Assembly: GCA_022316685.1 (NCBI GenBank)
Contig: JAKJHU010000046.1
Coordinates: 7,725,001 to 7,789,000 of the forward strand
Source: Progne subis subis
Lineage: Eukaryota; Chordata; Aves; Passeriformes; Hirundinidae
Reading direction: 5' to 3'
Length of the DNA: 64,000 nt
Of this stretch, positions 14,701 to 28,064 are shown in pieces; positions within the stretch are counted from its first letter, which is position 1, and every line of letters starts with the position of its first letter. Below the pieces are notes generated by a model that did not search any database, was not told where the DNA came from, and saw only the letters and a program-made list of their open reading frames with translations. The translations under genes and the position numbers were made by a program.

Positions 14701-14746
14701 AATTACTCTCTTAAAAAAAAAAAAAAAAAAAAAAAAAATTACTCTT
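14701..14746 (+). repeat. A26 run bounded by a short direct repeat
   Basis: Twenty-six A residues (14713-14738) are preceded by aattactctctt and followed by aattactctt, so the same word flanks the run on both sides. This is the pattern expected of a target-site duplication around a poly(A) insertion. Replication slippage in an A-rich spot is the other explanation. Confidence 0.7.
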
Positions 14747-17700
14747 GAGCTGTTATTTTTTCTTAAATTTTATTCAGTCATCCTTTACGAGGCAAAAATA
14801 TTTCAACTCTGATGGGTCTTTCAGCTGCTTCTTTTTTATTCTGGATGAATTCCTTGCTCAATTTACATCTGTGCTTTACAGTGTAACCCTGAGCCAAGAA
14901 TCCTTGGCTCAGATCCTTCTCTTACTGCTTGCATTTGACATTGGAAGGTTTCCAGCGATATGTTGGATAGCAGGACTCATTTCCAAGGGAAGCATCCATT
15001 TGTTTCGTGCCTTGTATGATGGGGATATACAACAGGTTTATGGGACCCAACAGAGCAATTCCTATCAGAAAACATCAGAGAACTGCTTCCCAGGGACTAA
15101 TGCCGGAGCCTTGGAAAAGTTGTTCAAAGGGTAAGGTACTGACCTTAGCTCATCAGACTCATCTGACACGTCTCACTGCTGGACCGATTTTTAAGGTGGG
15201 CTTAAAGAGGTCTCCCTGCCTGCAAGGATTTGTTGCCTGGCTTCTCCCCCTGGCCAGCTCCCCACATGTCACTGCTCTGTCTTAGGGTGATGCTCAAGCC
15301 ATGGCCTGAGGAGCCTGGAGTGCTCCTCCCCTGCCCTGGGGCAGTGCTGAAAACAAAAAGGTAATATTGACAAGGGCTGCCCAGAAAAGCTCTGAGTTAT
15401 CCTTTTTTGGAGTCCTTGAAGCTGTAATGTCCTAAAACCAGCATGGGTGTGTGGTTTTTCTTTGCCTTTTGGTTGGGGTTTTTTGGAAGGGGTGGGATTT
15501 GGCAGAGGGGTTTGTGTATGCGGTTTTATGGGATTTTTGGTTTGTTTTTTTTTCCAGTACCAGGAATCTTTGCTCTTTACAAAAGCATAAAAGATTTTAA
15601 GGTCTGTTATTTGACATGGGTGTCCTGTAGGAATTAGCAGTTTTTTACCACAGAGTTAACCTGTCCTCATCCCTCTTAAATTCTTCTCTTGCCATCTTTG
15701 ACTCTCAGAGGAATTTTTTCCTTTAAAAGAAAGGTCTCTCATAAATCCTCTGCATCAAATTCTAATTTTATTTCCTAAACATCTGTGAATATTAAGGTGT
15801 TCTTTGTGACAACGAGTGTGGGAAAATTAATAATATTCAATTAATTATACCAAAGGTAGAGAGGCTGAAGTTTAACCTTTTTGCTGTACTATAGAAATAC
15901 ACACAAAAGCTACTTATCAGCCACACATTGTTACATCTTGCATCTCTATAATTACATGACTACTGCTTTTTTGGCTGAAAAACTAGCATGGCATCTTGGG
16001 TACTTCAATTTATATTAACTCAGATGCTTAATTAACAATAAGAGGTGTGAGTTTAATTCAACAAAATGGTAATGCAATTCCATTTCAAATATGCCAATGT
16101 GATAAGTAAAATGGGCCTTCTCATCTGTGCTAATCTGACCACTATCCACTCTTTGCATCTTAATAGGAACAGAATTTTTATTTATGTCTATTAAGAAATA
16201 GCCTGGCTTTATGGGCTGAACTTATTAAAGATCTTTATGAAATTGTAATTCAGTGACTTTTATGTGGACAGTTTGAGTGTGACATTTTTCAAAGATACCA
16301 TAAAATATAAGTGTGTAAACTACAGCTGTAGAAGGTTTATTTAGCTCAGAAATTTATTAGTGTGTTTATACTGTATATATTACTGTACTGCTACATATTT
16401 GCAGTCATATTAACATCAGACAATTTTCTATCTTGAGATATCAGAAAAGGGAATTAGGAAATGTAATGCTAGCCTTAGGGGAGCAAACTTTTTTCAAAAC
16501 TCCTATTTGTTAATATCACCTGCCGATGATTTAATAGTGTTTATAGTTTCTGCTAAAGTTTCTTAGCATTCCTTTTTATCCATTATAATCTGTGTACCTG
16601 GTAGAAGCCTGCAGCCAATTGCTATTACTTTGTAGCTCCTACCTTTACTCACCAAATAGCTATTTCCTTTTTCATTCCTTTTATTTATTCCTGTAAGGTA
16701 GTAACTGTTGGCACTTGTAAAACTGCAATCTCATTGGAAAAGGCTCACACAAATTAATTCACTGCTGAGATTAGGACTTCAAAATGTTAATTTTTTGTAT
16801 TTCTTTTTGCTTACATATATTTTTGTATCGATGTTTAAAGAGAAACCTTTAAACTTTTTCATTACCCAAAGAGGTGTTACGACAGCAAGGCAGCATTTCT
16901 GGACAATCAGTGGGATCGTGGGTTTTTAGGTATTACCCCATTTAGGAATTCTTAGTGCATTTCCCTAACAAAAATACGTCCATAGTCTGAGTAAAATGAA
17001 AGTGAACAAAATTCTTAGGCCCCTGCAAGACTCTTAAGGTTCTTTATCAGCAATGTGAACTGCTGCAATGTTTATTTGACTTTGGGTCTCTGGTCCTTTT
17101 CATGCTTAGTCCTCTGCTCCTTGTTGAGAAGAGGATCACTGAGCTCAACTTGCAGCTCTGTTACAAAACTCCAGTGTTGTCTTTTACTCTCTCTTACCTT
17201 TTCTTGTTTTCTCCAGCTGGCAGCAGATATTTAATGGTTACGGGTGGGAGGTGTTCTTCGTGTCCAGCTCTGTGTGTCCCTGGGAATGGACTGACCTCTC
17301 CTACCTGATTCTGATAAAGCCCAGCACCCACAATGCAAATGTTATTTAGTTACTACAGGCAGTCTGGGAGTGGAACATAGCAGAAAAGTGTAGCAGAAAA
17401 GTTTCATGCCCTATAAAGGGTTATTTCTTTGGATAACTTCCTTTCCCACATAGTCTTTAGTCTCATGGAATAGCTAATTTGGGATTCTTCTGAATCAAAT
17501 CTCCCTCCTAGGACAGAGCTCAAAAATTATGCAATTGCACCTGACTAATCTCATTCAAGCAGAGTAATTGCTCTGCTTGTAATAAAATTAAGACTCACAA
17601 TTGTTTTTACACAGGAAAGTTTTCCAAAATTTTTAATATTTTTCACACTCAGGAATGTGCTCTCATTGTCTCCTGAACTTTTCCTAGGCATACGTCACAT

Positions 17701-18591
17701 GTGTGGATAGAAGTAGCTGAATTGTGTTTCCTTCCAATTAATATTAAAGATAATCCCTTGCTGTTCAACCATTGGACTTGTGCCAAGTATTTTCAAATGT
17801 CCATTATTTCCCGAGCTATATTATAATCAGAATTAAGGTATTACGAAGAGGACTTTTGATGGCAGTATCACTTCTAATATTTAATGCTTAGAGTTAATAG
17901 AATTAGTCATTACATTATTGGATTTGAATACATTGATACTGGATTCTATCAAGCAATGTGTCCTATATGCACTGGATAATTCGTTTGCCTGTTTTAAAAG
18001 AGTGCATAAGCCATACTGAGTGCAGATTTGCCTTTATTATGCTCTGTAACTAATCCTAGTTTTACTGAAGGAAAAACACCAGCCTAATTCCAGACATTCC
18101 AAAAATCCTAGAATTATATTGCTGTTGTTTAGAATTATTTATTAGATAAGACAGTCTGTATAGGGATACTTTACATGGGTCTAACTGACATCACAGTATT
18201 ATTGTCCTTCAAAAAATTCCTGAAACTGTTCACCATATATGAAGTTTTGTTGTGAATTGTTTTATTATATTGTCAACATTAGAGATGTTCTTAATTATAG
18301 AGATATAATTGAGCTGTTATAAGTTTGTATGCCAATAAGCCTTAACAGGTTTGCATTGTATTCTTCTCAGTGATTGATCTTTGTGTTGGGATAACTTCAT
18401 ATCTAATAGAAATTAACAAAAAAACTGTACCCTTTCTTGTATCCCATTATATTTTTAAAAACCAAGACAAAAATTGGTGGTTTGTTATACTTGCTCTGGC
18501 CACCTCCACTTGCTGCAGTTTTCAGTCACCAACAGAAGTATTTCTGCACAAATGCCTTTAATTAATCTTGATCTTGTACTTAATTCCTCTC
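14747..18591. other. Non-coding stretch with a G/T-rich patch at 15.43-15.56 kb
   Basis: No gene is supported. A 129-codon open frame at 14745-15134 has no recognisable domain. The + strand at 15430-15560 is strongly G/T-biased. The region 15800-16300 is rich in TAATTA and ATTAATTA words and unusually free of repeats, which is compatible with a conserved regulatory element but not proven. Confidence 0.45.
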
Positions 18592-18727
18592 TTTTTTTGT
18601 GGTGGTGTTTTTTTTTTGGTTTTTTTTTTTTTTTTTTTTTTTTGGGTTTTTTTTGGTGTGGTTTTTTTTTTGGGGGGGGGGGTGCGGTTTGGGGGGGGGG
18701 GGGGTTGGGGTTTTTTTGGTTTTTTGT
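18592..18727 (+). repeat. G/T-only low-complexity block with G11 and G14 runs
   Basis: About 135 bases are almost entirely T and G on this strand. They include T runs of up to about 24 and G runs of 11 (18672-18682), 14 (18691-18704) and 4 (18707-18710). The G runs could form a G-quadruplex. The two overlapping frames of low-complexity protein read here are artefacts of base composition. Confidence 0.9.
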
Positions 18728-18770
18728 GAGGATCAAGTGGAAAGAAATAGCCTTTTTCCAAAATTTAAAG

Positions 18771-18791
18771 ACAAACAAACAAACAAACAAA
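18771..18791 (+). repeat. AAAC tetranucleotide microsatellite
   Basis: Five consecutive acaa/caaa tetramers lie about 45 bases downstream of the G/T block. Confidence 0.85.
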
Positions 18792-18939
18792 GATCCCAAA
18801 CTTGAGTTTTATGCTGCAACATTGAGGAACCTCTTTTCTTTTCAGTTCAGCATGTAATCCAGTTATAAGTTATCATAAGGGTTGTGAGAGGCTGCTATGG
18901 AATGGCATGAAGTGGAAATTGGAACGGGAATTGGATGGA

Positions 18940-19095
18940 GAATTAGAAGCCCTGGGGTTTTGATTCTTGACTGGACTATAAACGTGTTATATGACCTTGA
19001 GCAGATCAGATTAACCTGACTCTCCAAAGCATTTGCACTCCTAAACTGAATCTATACATTGGCCAATTTCCTGTAAGGTGAGAATGGTGCCTTAA
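18940..19095 (+). mobile_element. MIR-like (CORE-SINE) remnant
   Basis: The order of segments follows a mammalian-wide-type interspersed repeat: 'agccctggggttttgattct', then 'tatatgaccttgagcagatc', then a 'ccaatttcctgtaaggtgag' segment matching the 'tttcctcatctgtaaaatg' end. CORE-SINEs predate the split of amniotes, so decayed copies are expected in birds. The match is from recall and the copy is old. Confidence 0.55.
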
Positions 19096-22000
19096 TAAGG
19101 TGCAGTTCATTAATACAGAGTGCTGCAGAATTCTCCAATGAAAAGCATTGCAGGCAGTGTAATACAGGAACTACTATTAGGAACTAATAATGTTATAAAT
19201 TAGTAATAATAATATATTTAGGTTTACCGTACGATTTTGTACTTTACCCCAAAGCAAGATAAATCATAAGATATTTAGAAGTTTCTTCAGAGTAGAGTGC
19301 AGCAGTTAAGGGTACTTTAGTACATTTCTGTAATATTAAAATGATTTTTCAGCCAGCATAGCAATTCTCAAGTCTATTCTAAGGTTTTAAAAAAATTAAA
19401 ACAAACAGCAGCTCAAGGTATTATTTACTTAATTAGTCTTTTCTGCAAGGAATGAATTTATGTCTGAGTTACATTTCTGCTTAATAAATATCATATCTGT
19501 TGATGCTCCTTATGTTACTAAACAGCACCAACACTACCAAATAAATAGGGGAAAATGGTAATAAGGCATTGTAATTCTGATCATGTGTCATGGGGTTAGT
19601 TTCATAAGAATACTTTCAGATTCTTCATTGGTGCAGTGCACCAATGTAGAATATATCGTTTTCATTATAAAAAGAAGCTAATATCTTCTAAAAATGTAAT
19701 TGCGCGAAGGCATAAAAGCAACAACACAAAAATTATTCAAATAATATTCCAATAATATATGATACATCTTCTTTTAAACCTTTACATTTATGTAGCAATT
19801 ATAACCTAACCACAGGACCTAACATCTTAGAGCTTCACTGAAATCAATCAAATATCTTGGGCCAAAGCTGAAATTCTGTCCTGATAGAACTGTTCCCAAA
19901 GGCAATTTTGATCTATTTAGGGATCCAGTTTTACAGTGCATTTTGAATTTTATTTTTTTCTGTAGTATTTCCTGGGTAAGATTTTTTCCTAACAATGATT
20001 CCAAAAGATTTGTAAGACAACTAATTAATTTGAAAAATGGTTAAAATGGTTGGTAACAATATTAAATTATTTTTCAAACAATACTTCAGTCCACAGAATA
20101 TGCAGAATCCCTTCTGCTACTTGCTGTCTGAATGCTTTTCACAGATAACTGCTGATTTCAGATGGTAAATTAAGCAGACTCTCACTCACATCAGAAGTGA
20201 ACCTCAGAATATTTTGGAAGACCAATCTTCCCTCAGTGATAAAAATTACTTTCTCATTCATCTTATAGTCTTCTTGGGGTTTCAGCATTTGCACCTGATT
20301 CTTAGGTGCATGAAAATAGAAACCTCAGTTACTTAGGGATGTTATTGTGTTTGAATTATTATAACAAAAATTTAAAAGTGTATTTGAGAAATTTTTCACC
20401 TGTCACCAGATCTAGGAAGAGCACATCTTATTATACTACTAAGATAATACTACTGCAGAGTCCCAGTATCAAATGCTTGTTTCTTTTTTACTCTGGTTTT
20501 AGTATATTTCAGAGAAATTCCTGCTTTTTCCATCTTCCTCTGTATTTTTTTCAATTTAAGCTATTAACCTAGTTAGTCTCAAGAACACTAATTCTCAAGA
20601 AACCTAAAAATAATTTTTTTTCAAGTTAAATAAAATTGCCTAAAATACCTGTCAAGAATCAGTTCATGAAACTGTTTCAAAATGAGATACTTCCAGAATT
20701 TAAATCAGATAATGAGCTCTATGTCCCCACCTTGATATTTATAAGAAATCCCTTGCTTGGTAGACATTCAGGCTGGTCTTCCCTCCGTTCAAAGTACTTG
20801 AAATCTAATGTATAGATGTGCAAGTGAGTTTATAATGTATAATGTGCTGTATTATCATGAAAGAGGTAAACTGAAAAAAATTGTAAGATTTTTATTAAAA
20901 AAATTCCTTTGTCTTCCTGAAAGAATTTTAATTTAACAATGAAGATGAATAGAATGCAAACTAACACTGGGATTTCAGAACAGGTTAAAAGAATGACTAA
21001 TTGCTGCCTTGGCCCCCACTCCCAAATCCCAGCCTGCTGGCATCACAGGTCTGGAAAGATGCCATACTGTCATATGTTGCTACTTCTGAAATCCTCTTAT
21101 GCATAGCTGTGCCTTTCCTCAGATTGAACTGTTCAGGAACCTTGTGAATCGTGAAAAAAATTGGCTTGAAATGATTAAAGCTGAGTTCCTTTCTTTGAAA
21201 GCTGGCATTCCAGGAATCATCTGGGGTGTGATGCTTCAGATTTTGTGCTGTGCATTCTAAGGAGTTTTCCAAAACTAACATTAGCTACCATCATTGTAAA
21301 ATGCATTTTAATCCCACTGAAGCACTAAACATCATGGTTACCATTTCCAAACTTGCCATCCAAAGCAACAGAAACTATAAATGTTTTTGTTCTAAACATA
21401 CCTATTCTTCCTCCTATGATTGCCATAGAAATCCTTGCATTCTTTGCTCTTGGGAGCTCCAAATAGACTTCTGTGTGAAGTTCCTAGGGGGGGAAAAAAA
21501 AAAATCTTTAAAATGAAACCTCCATTTTAGTTTTTAAAGAACAATATTCCTGTCTGTCATCACAAGGCAAATTCATACTTACACTTTTCTAATATTTAGT
21601 AATTGTATACTCACTGTTCCTAATTCAAACTGTGCTCTTTTTAAAGAAGCAGTTGCCCTTTAAGTCTTGCTTGGACATAACAAGGAATGTTCTCTGCAGA
21701 TTTCTTCACTAAAGGTCATAGTTTATTTTTTAAATTACAATTTTAGGGTTAATATTTGCTATATATAACTGTGAGTTTAGTGGTCATTGAGGCTGACTAT
21801 AGTCATTCCCTAGATATCCAAGAAGCTGGGGAAGGTTTCAAAAAAATTTAGAAAATTGATTTAATGAATCTGCTGCACTGCCTAGACTGTTATTATCAAA
21901 AATTTAAAATCTTTAAGCCTGTTCAATAAGACTCAAATAAACAGTTTTTAAATAGAAATAGTGAATGTTATGACAAAGGGGAATTGGCTGTATGTTCTAA

Positions 22001-23400
22001 GAGATGAAGTAGTGACCAATATGTTCAGAAAAAGAGAGACACTGAATACTAGAAAAGGAGCTAAGGTTGTAACATTTCTGAGATTACTTTAAAATGTGAG
22101 CCATAATTCAAAATTATTCCAAAAATGGTTGTCATATTTTAAATTACTGCTGCTTCACTGTACAAAAAACTTGTTTCTGCATGCTACATTGAAAACATGA
22201 CAAGAATGTAGATCTATCCCACAAATCTTAAAATCCTCTAATTGCTCAGAAATGGAGTGAAACTCAAGAGTCCTCTCAATGGGAATTTGTCTTGTAGGAT
22301 TTTTAAAGTTAAAAACAGACAATCCAAGCACTGTGGTTCAAGCACAGGCGTTGCATTGATCTGAATTTTTAATAACTGTTGCTGTGATGGCAGACCCGTA
22401 AGCTATTTCAAATATCACATAGTAGAGTTACCCAGGAGATTTCAAATGTTAGTAACATAGTCACATAGATGTTTTCTTATATCTGCACATGGATATACCT
22501 GCAAGCCTCGAGCTTTTGTAAATTTTGAAGACATTTAACATTCATCACTAATTAAAATGTCCATATGTGACGTGGACTAAGTAAAAGAAGCTATTCAGCC
22601 TCAAGCAGACTTGCTTCCCTGCAGAAATACCTCAGTGACCAGAAAGCATCTGGACATCTCTTATACAAAGCTTTGGAGGAACTGCAGAATTTTATCTGAA
22701 GATCTGATTTTGCCAAGACTTTTCCAACATCTATGTGACTGTGCATCACAACCCTTGGATTGTTGCAGAGAATCCATCCGCCCTGCATCGTTTCTCCACC
22801 CGCACACACTGATCCAACTTAGCCACTTTATTATTGCTTTGACACAGTTTCTGCTCTAAAGGACTCAGATTCCAAAACCTTGCCTTTATCAGGGTTTTGT
22901 TTTCTGTGTAAATAGAATTGGTTTTGTATGATTCATAGCTCACTAGAACCCAGATGGTGGCACCATTATCCAGGTCTGTTATTTATATAAGTATATACTA
23001 TTCTAGCAGAGAATTTGAGGAAAGGTGTTGACATTCAAATCTCCTTTGGAATTATTGTTATCATATGCGGTACGGTACTTACAACAAGAAGTATGTGGTA
23101 TACATGGAAGATAATTAGGAAAATCAAAGCAAGCAACAAATGTTCAGGATTTCAAATCAGGTAAAAAATTCTATTAGAGGAAATAAGAATGGTTGAAAGA
23201 TTAGTACCCATCATTGGTCACTCATGGCGAGGAGAAAAAGGCTCCAACACGTGGGTGGGACTTCTCTGTCCTTCTGAAATAAAGTCAGGGGAAGAAACTT
23301 CTCTTTAAATTTCCTATTGGGATCACAGATTAGCTTTGTGATTTGAATTGTGAGTTGAATTTTTTAACTGATGATGAGTTTAGAAACACTGACTTGTCTT
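19096..23400. other. Non-coding DNA upstream of the HS3ST1-type exon
   Basis: No coding region is supported. In related vertebrate genes the coding exon is preceded by an intron that separates it from non-coding first exon(s), so this stretch is probably intron or distal upstream DNA. I could not locate a first exon or promoter. There is a G7A11 run near 21487-21505 and otherwise unremarkable AT-rich sequence. Confidence 0.45.
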
Positions 23401-23414
23401 ATTTTATTTTGCAG
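23401..23414 (+). promoter_or_regulatory. Predicted 3' splice site (acceptor) for the HS3ST1-type coding exon
   Basis: The sequence attttattttgcag is a pyrimidine-rich tract ending in AG, 119 bases before the start codon. Genes of this family usually have the whole coding region in one exon with an upstream non-coding exon, and an acceptor at this distance fits that plan. No branch-point test was possible. Confidence 0.65.
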
Positions 23415-24463
<1,049 letters not shown>

Positions 24464-24960
24464 CACATTGGGAGTCAATGCCTCTTAAAAAGGGCCTGCT
24501 GACAAACTTTCAGACATACCTTTCTAAACTGCAAAGACTTGTGTTATGAGAATTAACATACTGGTTATATGCTTCATTGGAATAACACCTCTGTCGACTC
24601 ATTGAAATGGTACTATTTAAGTTGGGAAAACTAAGTTTTATGTATTTGTATGATTACTGGGAGTCATATTCTGATCTTTCTCTCACGTGCAAATACATTA
24701 ACTTTAGCAGACTTAGCAAAGATATATCTCTACAAGATTTCTGCTGTTTTGGAAAAATGCATTTAACAGTAAAAAATGTAAATATTGGAAATAGTATTAT
24801 TCTAACTGTTCTGTATTTTTTTTTTGTTGTTAGTATTTTTTATATCCCACATGACAGTGGTGTTGATTTATAGAATTTTTCATAAAATAAGTTTAAACTT
24901 GTATGTATAAATAGGGGCATACATAGGAGCTCCAATAAATAAGTCATCATCTTTAATATG
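24464..24960 (+). other. HS3ST1: 3' UTR of the HS3ST1-type gene with poly(A) signal
   Basis: AT-rich non-coding sequence follows the TAA stop. A canonical AATAAA lies at 24934-24939, about 470 bases after the stop, and is a good candidate for cleavage shortly downstream. Other A/T-rich signals occur further on, so a longer 3' UTR cannot be excluded. A short open frame at 24607-24873 lies within this UTR and is not expected to be coding. Confidence 0.6.
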
Positions 24961-27900
24961 CTGAAGTACTTAATTAATAATAGAAGGAATCCATTTCACC
25001 TGTAATTTTGAATAGGTGAACTAGAAGCTACCTGTCTGTATAAAATGAGTATTAAACCACACTCTTACTATCTTGGGTTTGCAAAAAAATCTCCAAAATA
25101 AGAATATGAACTGTTTGAAGAAGGTTAAAGAGTTCTGAATGTAAAAAAAATTAAAATATCACAGGAACACTGATAGTCTATACACTAAAAAAATCAATGC
25201 CAAAAAAGTATTAAATATTAATGAGCAACTGTACAAATATTTGCATAAATTATGTCACTTTGCTCTTGAATGGAAACGCTCTTAGTACTATCATATGAAT
25301 TGTTTGTACTCTGTGACTAGTTATTCTATTGTTCTCCTGATTTTGGTTTATATACGTCCATTGGCACAATGGTTCTTGTTAAAAAAAAATATTATTTGCT
25401 TGCCCCCTGAATCATGGTGTAGTTTTATTTTGCTCTTTCAGATGCAGACCACAGGTAGTCTCAACACTAAAATGACCTCTTGTGTTATATATCTCAGACA
25501 CAGTGTTCCCTTTGACATACTCGGGTTATAGGTAAGAACCACAACCACTTTTAGCCCTGCATCAGGATTTTATTTTCTTAATAGTATTGTGTTGATTTTT
25601 CTGCTTTTTCACATAAATATTTTATTATGTATTGATACCAAAGAAGAAAATCAACTCTGAGCATCAAACCCAACAGAACCCTGGTGAGGGTCCTGCATCT
25701 GAGTCCTTCTACCTAAGTCACTGCTCAGCCTGAAGGCTACTGTGGGACTCTTCCACTTTCCAGGCTAAAAGGTATGTATTGCAGGGCTGGTTTTTAGGCT
25801 TTTAATACTTTATGAGCGGACTACTTAGGCAGATAGCAGTATTCCTCTGAAGGCAGATAGAATCAGACTCTGATTATGTGGAAATAGCTTTTATCAAATA
25901 TTCTCTCAAAAAATGTAAAATGTTAAAAATAATAAACCTTATTATTTATCTCTTCTACCACTTGTATATGTATGTATGAGAGAAAATATGCTGTATGTAT
26001 GAGAACAAATTATTTTCACTAGCATATAATTAATCTTTGAAATTACCTTTCTGAAGCGTATTTACTACATCCCTGATTTCTATAGATGGTGCAAAATTTC
26101 TTTTACCTCTGCCATTTTTCTGAGACTGTGGCTTCTTAATCATTACTATTGATCAGATGCAGACTTTAAGAAATACAGTGTCAAATAAGAATCTGTGGCA
26201 ATACAAAAATATTTGTTTCAAATTATTTAAACAACAGAAGGTTTATGCTGGTATTCTAACACCTCTGCAAGGACTGCCTATTTACAAGATAGGCAAACTG
26301 TAATAATTACAGTTGTGCAGTCTAACAGTATCTTCTTTGTCTTTTGTCAAAGTAAAAAGCTAACCGAGGAAATTGTTGAAATCTGAATTAAAAATGTGAT
26401 TCTATATCAGAATAGCTCCTTCTATTTTGTGAGCACAGCATTTTTTTGTCTGATAACAGAACACCCAAATCCGGATTCCCAATATTGACTAGCATGTCTG
26501 GTTCTTTCTGACCAATGCAATCTCAGTGATAAACAAAACTCCTTCCACTCCACTCATTTCAGAAATACATTATCAAAGGGAGCAACTTAAATGCAGCTTA
26601 TATTAGACAAAAATATATTACTTTCTATTTATTATACATTCTGAAAAGCTATTTTTCCTCTATTTTTTTTTCTTGCAAGAAACAAACTTGTAAACAATGT
26701 ATACTTTAATAAAAGTTTCAGGTAGGTGCTAGTAATTGAAAAACTCAGATGTCTCTATGCCACATTAAATTTCATAGTCTTCCAAGAAAAAGGAAGGGAG
26801 AAAATTCTAATGTCTTTCTATATTTATGCTTGCAGGCATCAAGTCTTTCTTCTCTGAAGTTTACAGCTAATCTTTAAATGAGCTGAATGCAGGAGCACCA
26901 GTTAGCAGAAGCTGCATGCATCTTTGAAAATGCAAGTCCCTTTCTGGAATTTACATTTCAAGGGGAGCTGAGCTGTATGGATTAGGGATGCATATATCTA
27001 TTTGATTTGTTATCACTCCTCATTCCTGTTCAGCATTTTGAGGAAGAACAGTGTTGACGGAATGAATTTAATGAGTTTACTTATATCATGAGAAGTATAT
27101 TAAGCATTAAAAAGTATATGAAAGTAATCTGGGTGAGGGGTTAGTTGGTTTGGTCATATGTAAACCAAGATTTTCATCAGAAGTTTTGTTTTGGTCAACA
27201 GGTCAAAACCCGTGCACCTTAAGCTCTGCAAAACAAAGGTTAGACAATAATTTTACATTGCAAACTTTCAATCAGTTACTCATTTTGTGATCTGAAAAAT
27301 ACTCTTTCATGCCATCCTGGGCTTTTCCATTCTTACAGTCTTTAAGGCTTGTTCCCCTCCTTCCCTCATGCTCAGGAAGGGAATCAGATCAACTTAATAG
27401 GCAATCCACTGAGCCATACTTGAGTAATAGTAAAATAAAAAGTACTCAGTTTTTGACACTTGGAATTCAAAAGTAGTCAATTTTTTGGGAAGACCTGTAG
27501 GCTTACAATCCTTATGCAGATGTTAGTAACAAGACTGTTTGCAATTGAAGAAATTACATGTATCTCATGAATTTACACAACTGATAGTTGTGAAATTACT
27601 TTTCTGTTAACTGGTCATCAAAGAACTTTAATCTCATTATCTCATACTCAAGTGTTGTTTGCAAAAGTAAATTTCATGTGGAAAAGCCACTTGAAGAAAT
27701 CATGCAGTTGTTTCAAAGGTTTTTGGGAGCCTCTGGAAGAGATGTTATAATTGCACATGTGCAAGACTACTGCAGAATTTATTACAATTTGACGAGGTTT
27801 TGGTGTTGTTTTACATTTTCCTTTTTTAGTAAAAATGCCTTTGTCAATTCAGATGTTTTCATGAGTTGGAAAAAAATTTTAATATTTTTTATAATCCCTA

Positions 27901-27968
27901 CAATTTCTTGTTTTATCTATGTAGTCAAATCCAAAAATAGGATTTATCAGTTTACATACACAGTTTGA

Positions 27969-27969
<1 letters not shown>
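24961..27969. other. Non-coding stretch downstream of the sulfotransferase gene
   Basis: No gene, RNA or named repeat is supported. Open frames are short and lack domains. Confidence 0.5.

Positions 27970-28058
<89 letters not shown>
27970..28058 (+). repeat. A47 run joined to a TA microsatellite
   Basis: Forty-seven A residues (27970-28016) run directly into about 21 TA dinucleotides. Frames read across it (poly-Lys/Ile-Tyr on one strand, poly-Phe on the other) are composition artefacts. The structure could be the tail of an old retroposed copy or simple slippage. Confidence 0.95.

Positions 28059-28064
<6 letters not shown>

Noticed and set aside
14745..15134. 129-codon hydrophobic open frame, + strand
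   Set aside because: It follows directly after an A run and is rich in Phe/Leu/Ser because of T-rich sequence. No family recognised.
18474..18857. Open frames with Phe/Gly/Val-rich or Pro/Lys-rich protein on both strands
   Set aside because: Entirely due to the G/T low-complexity block; not coding.
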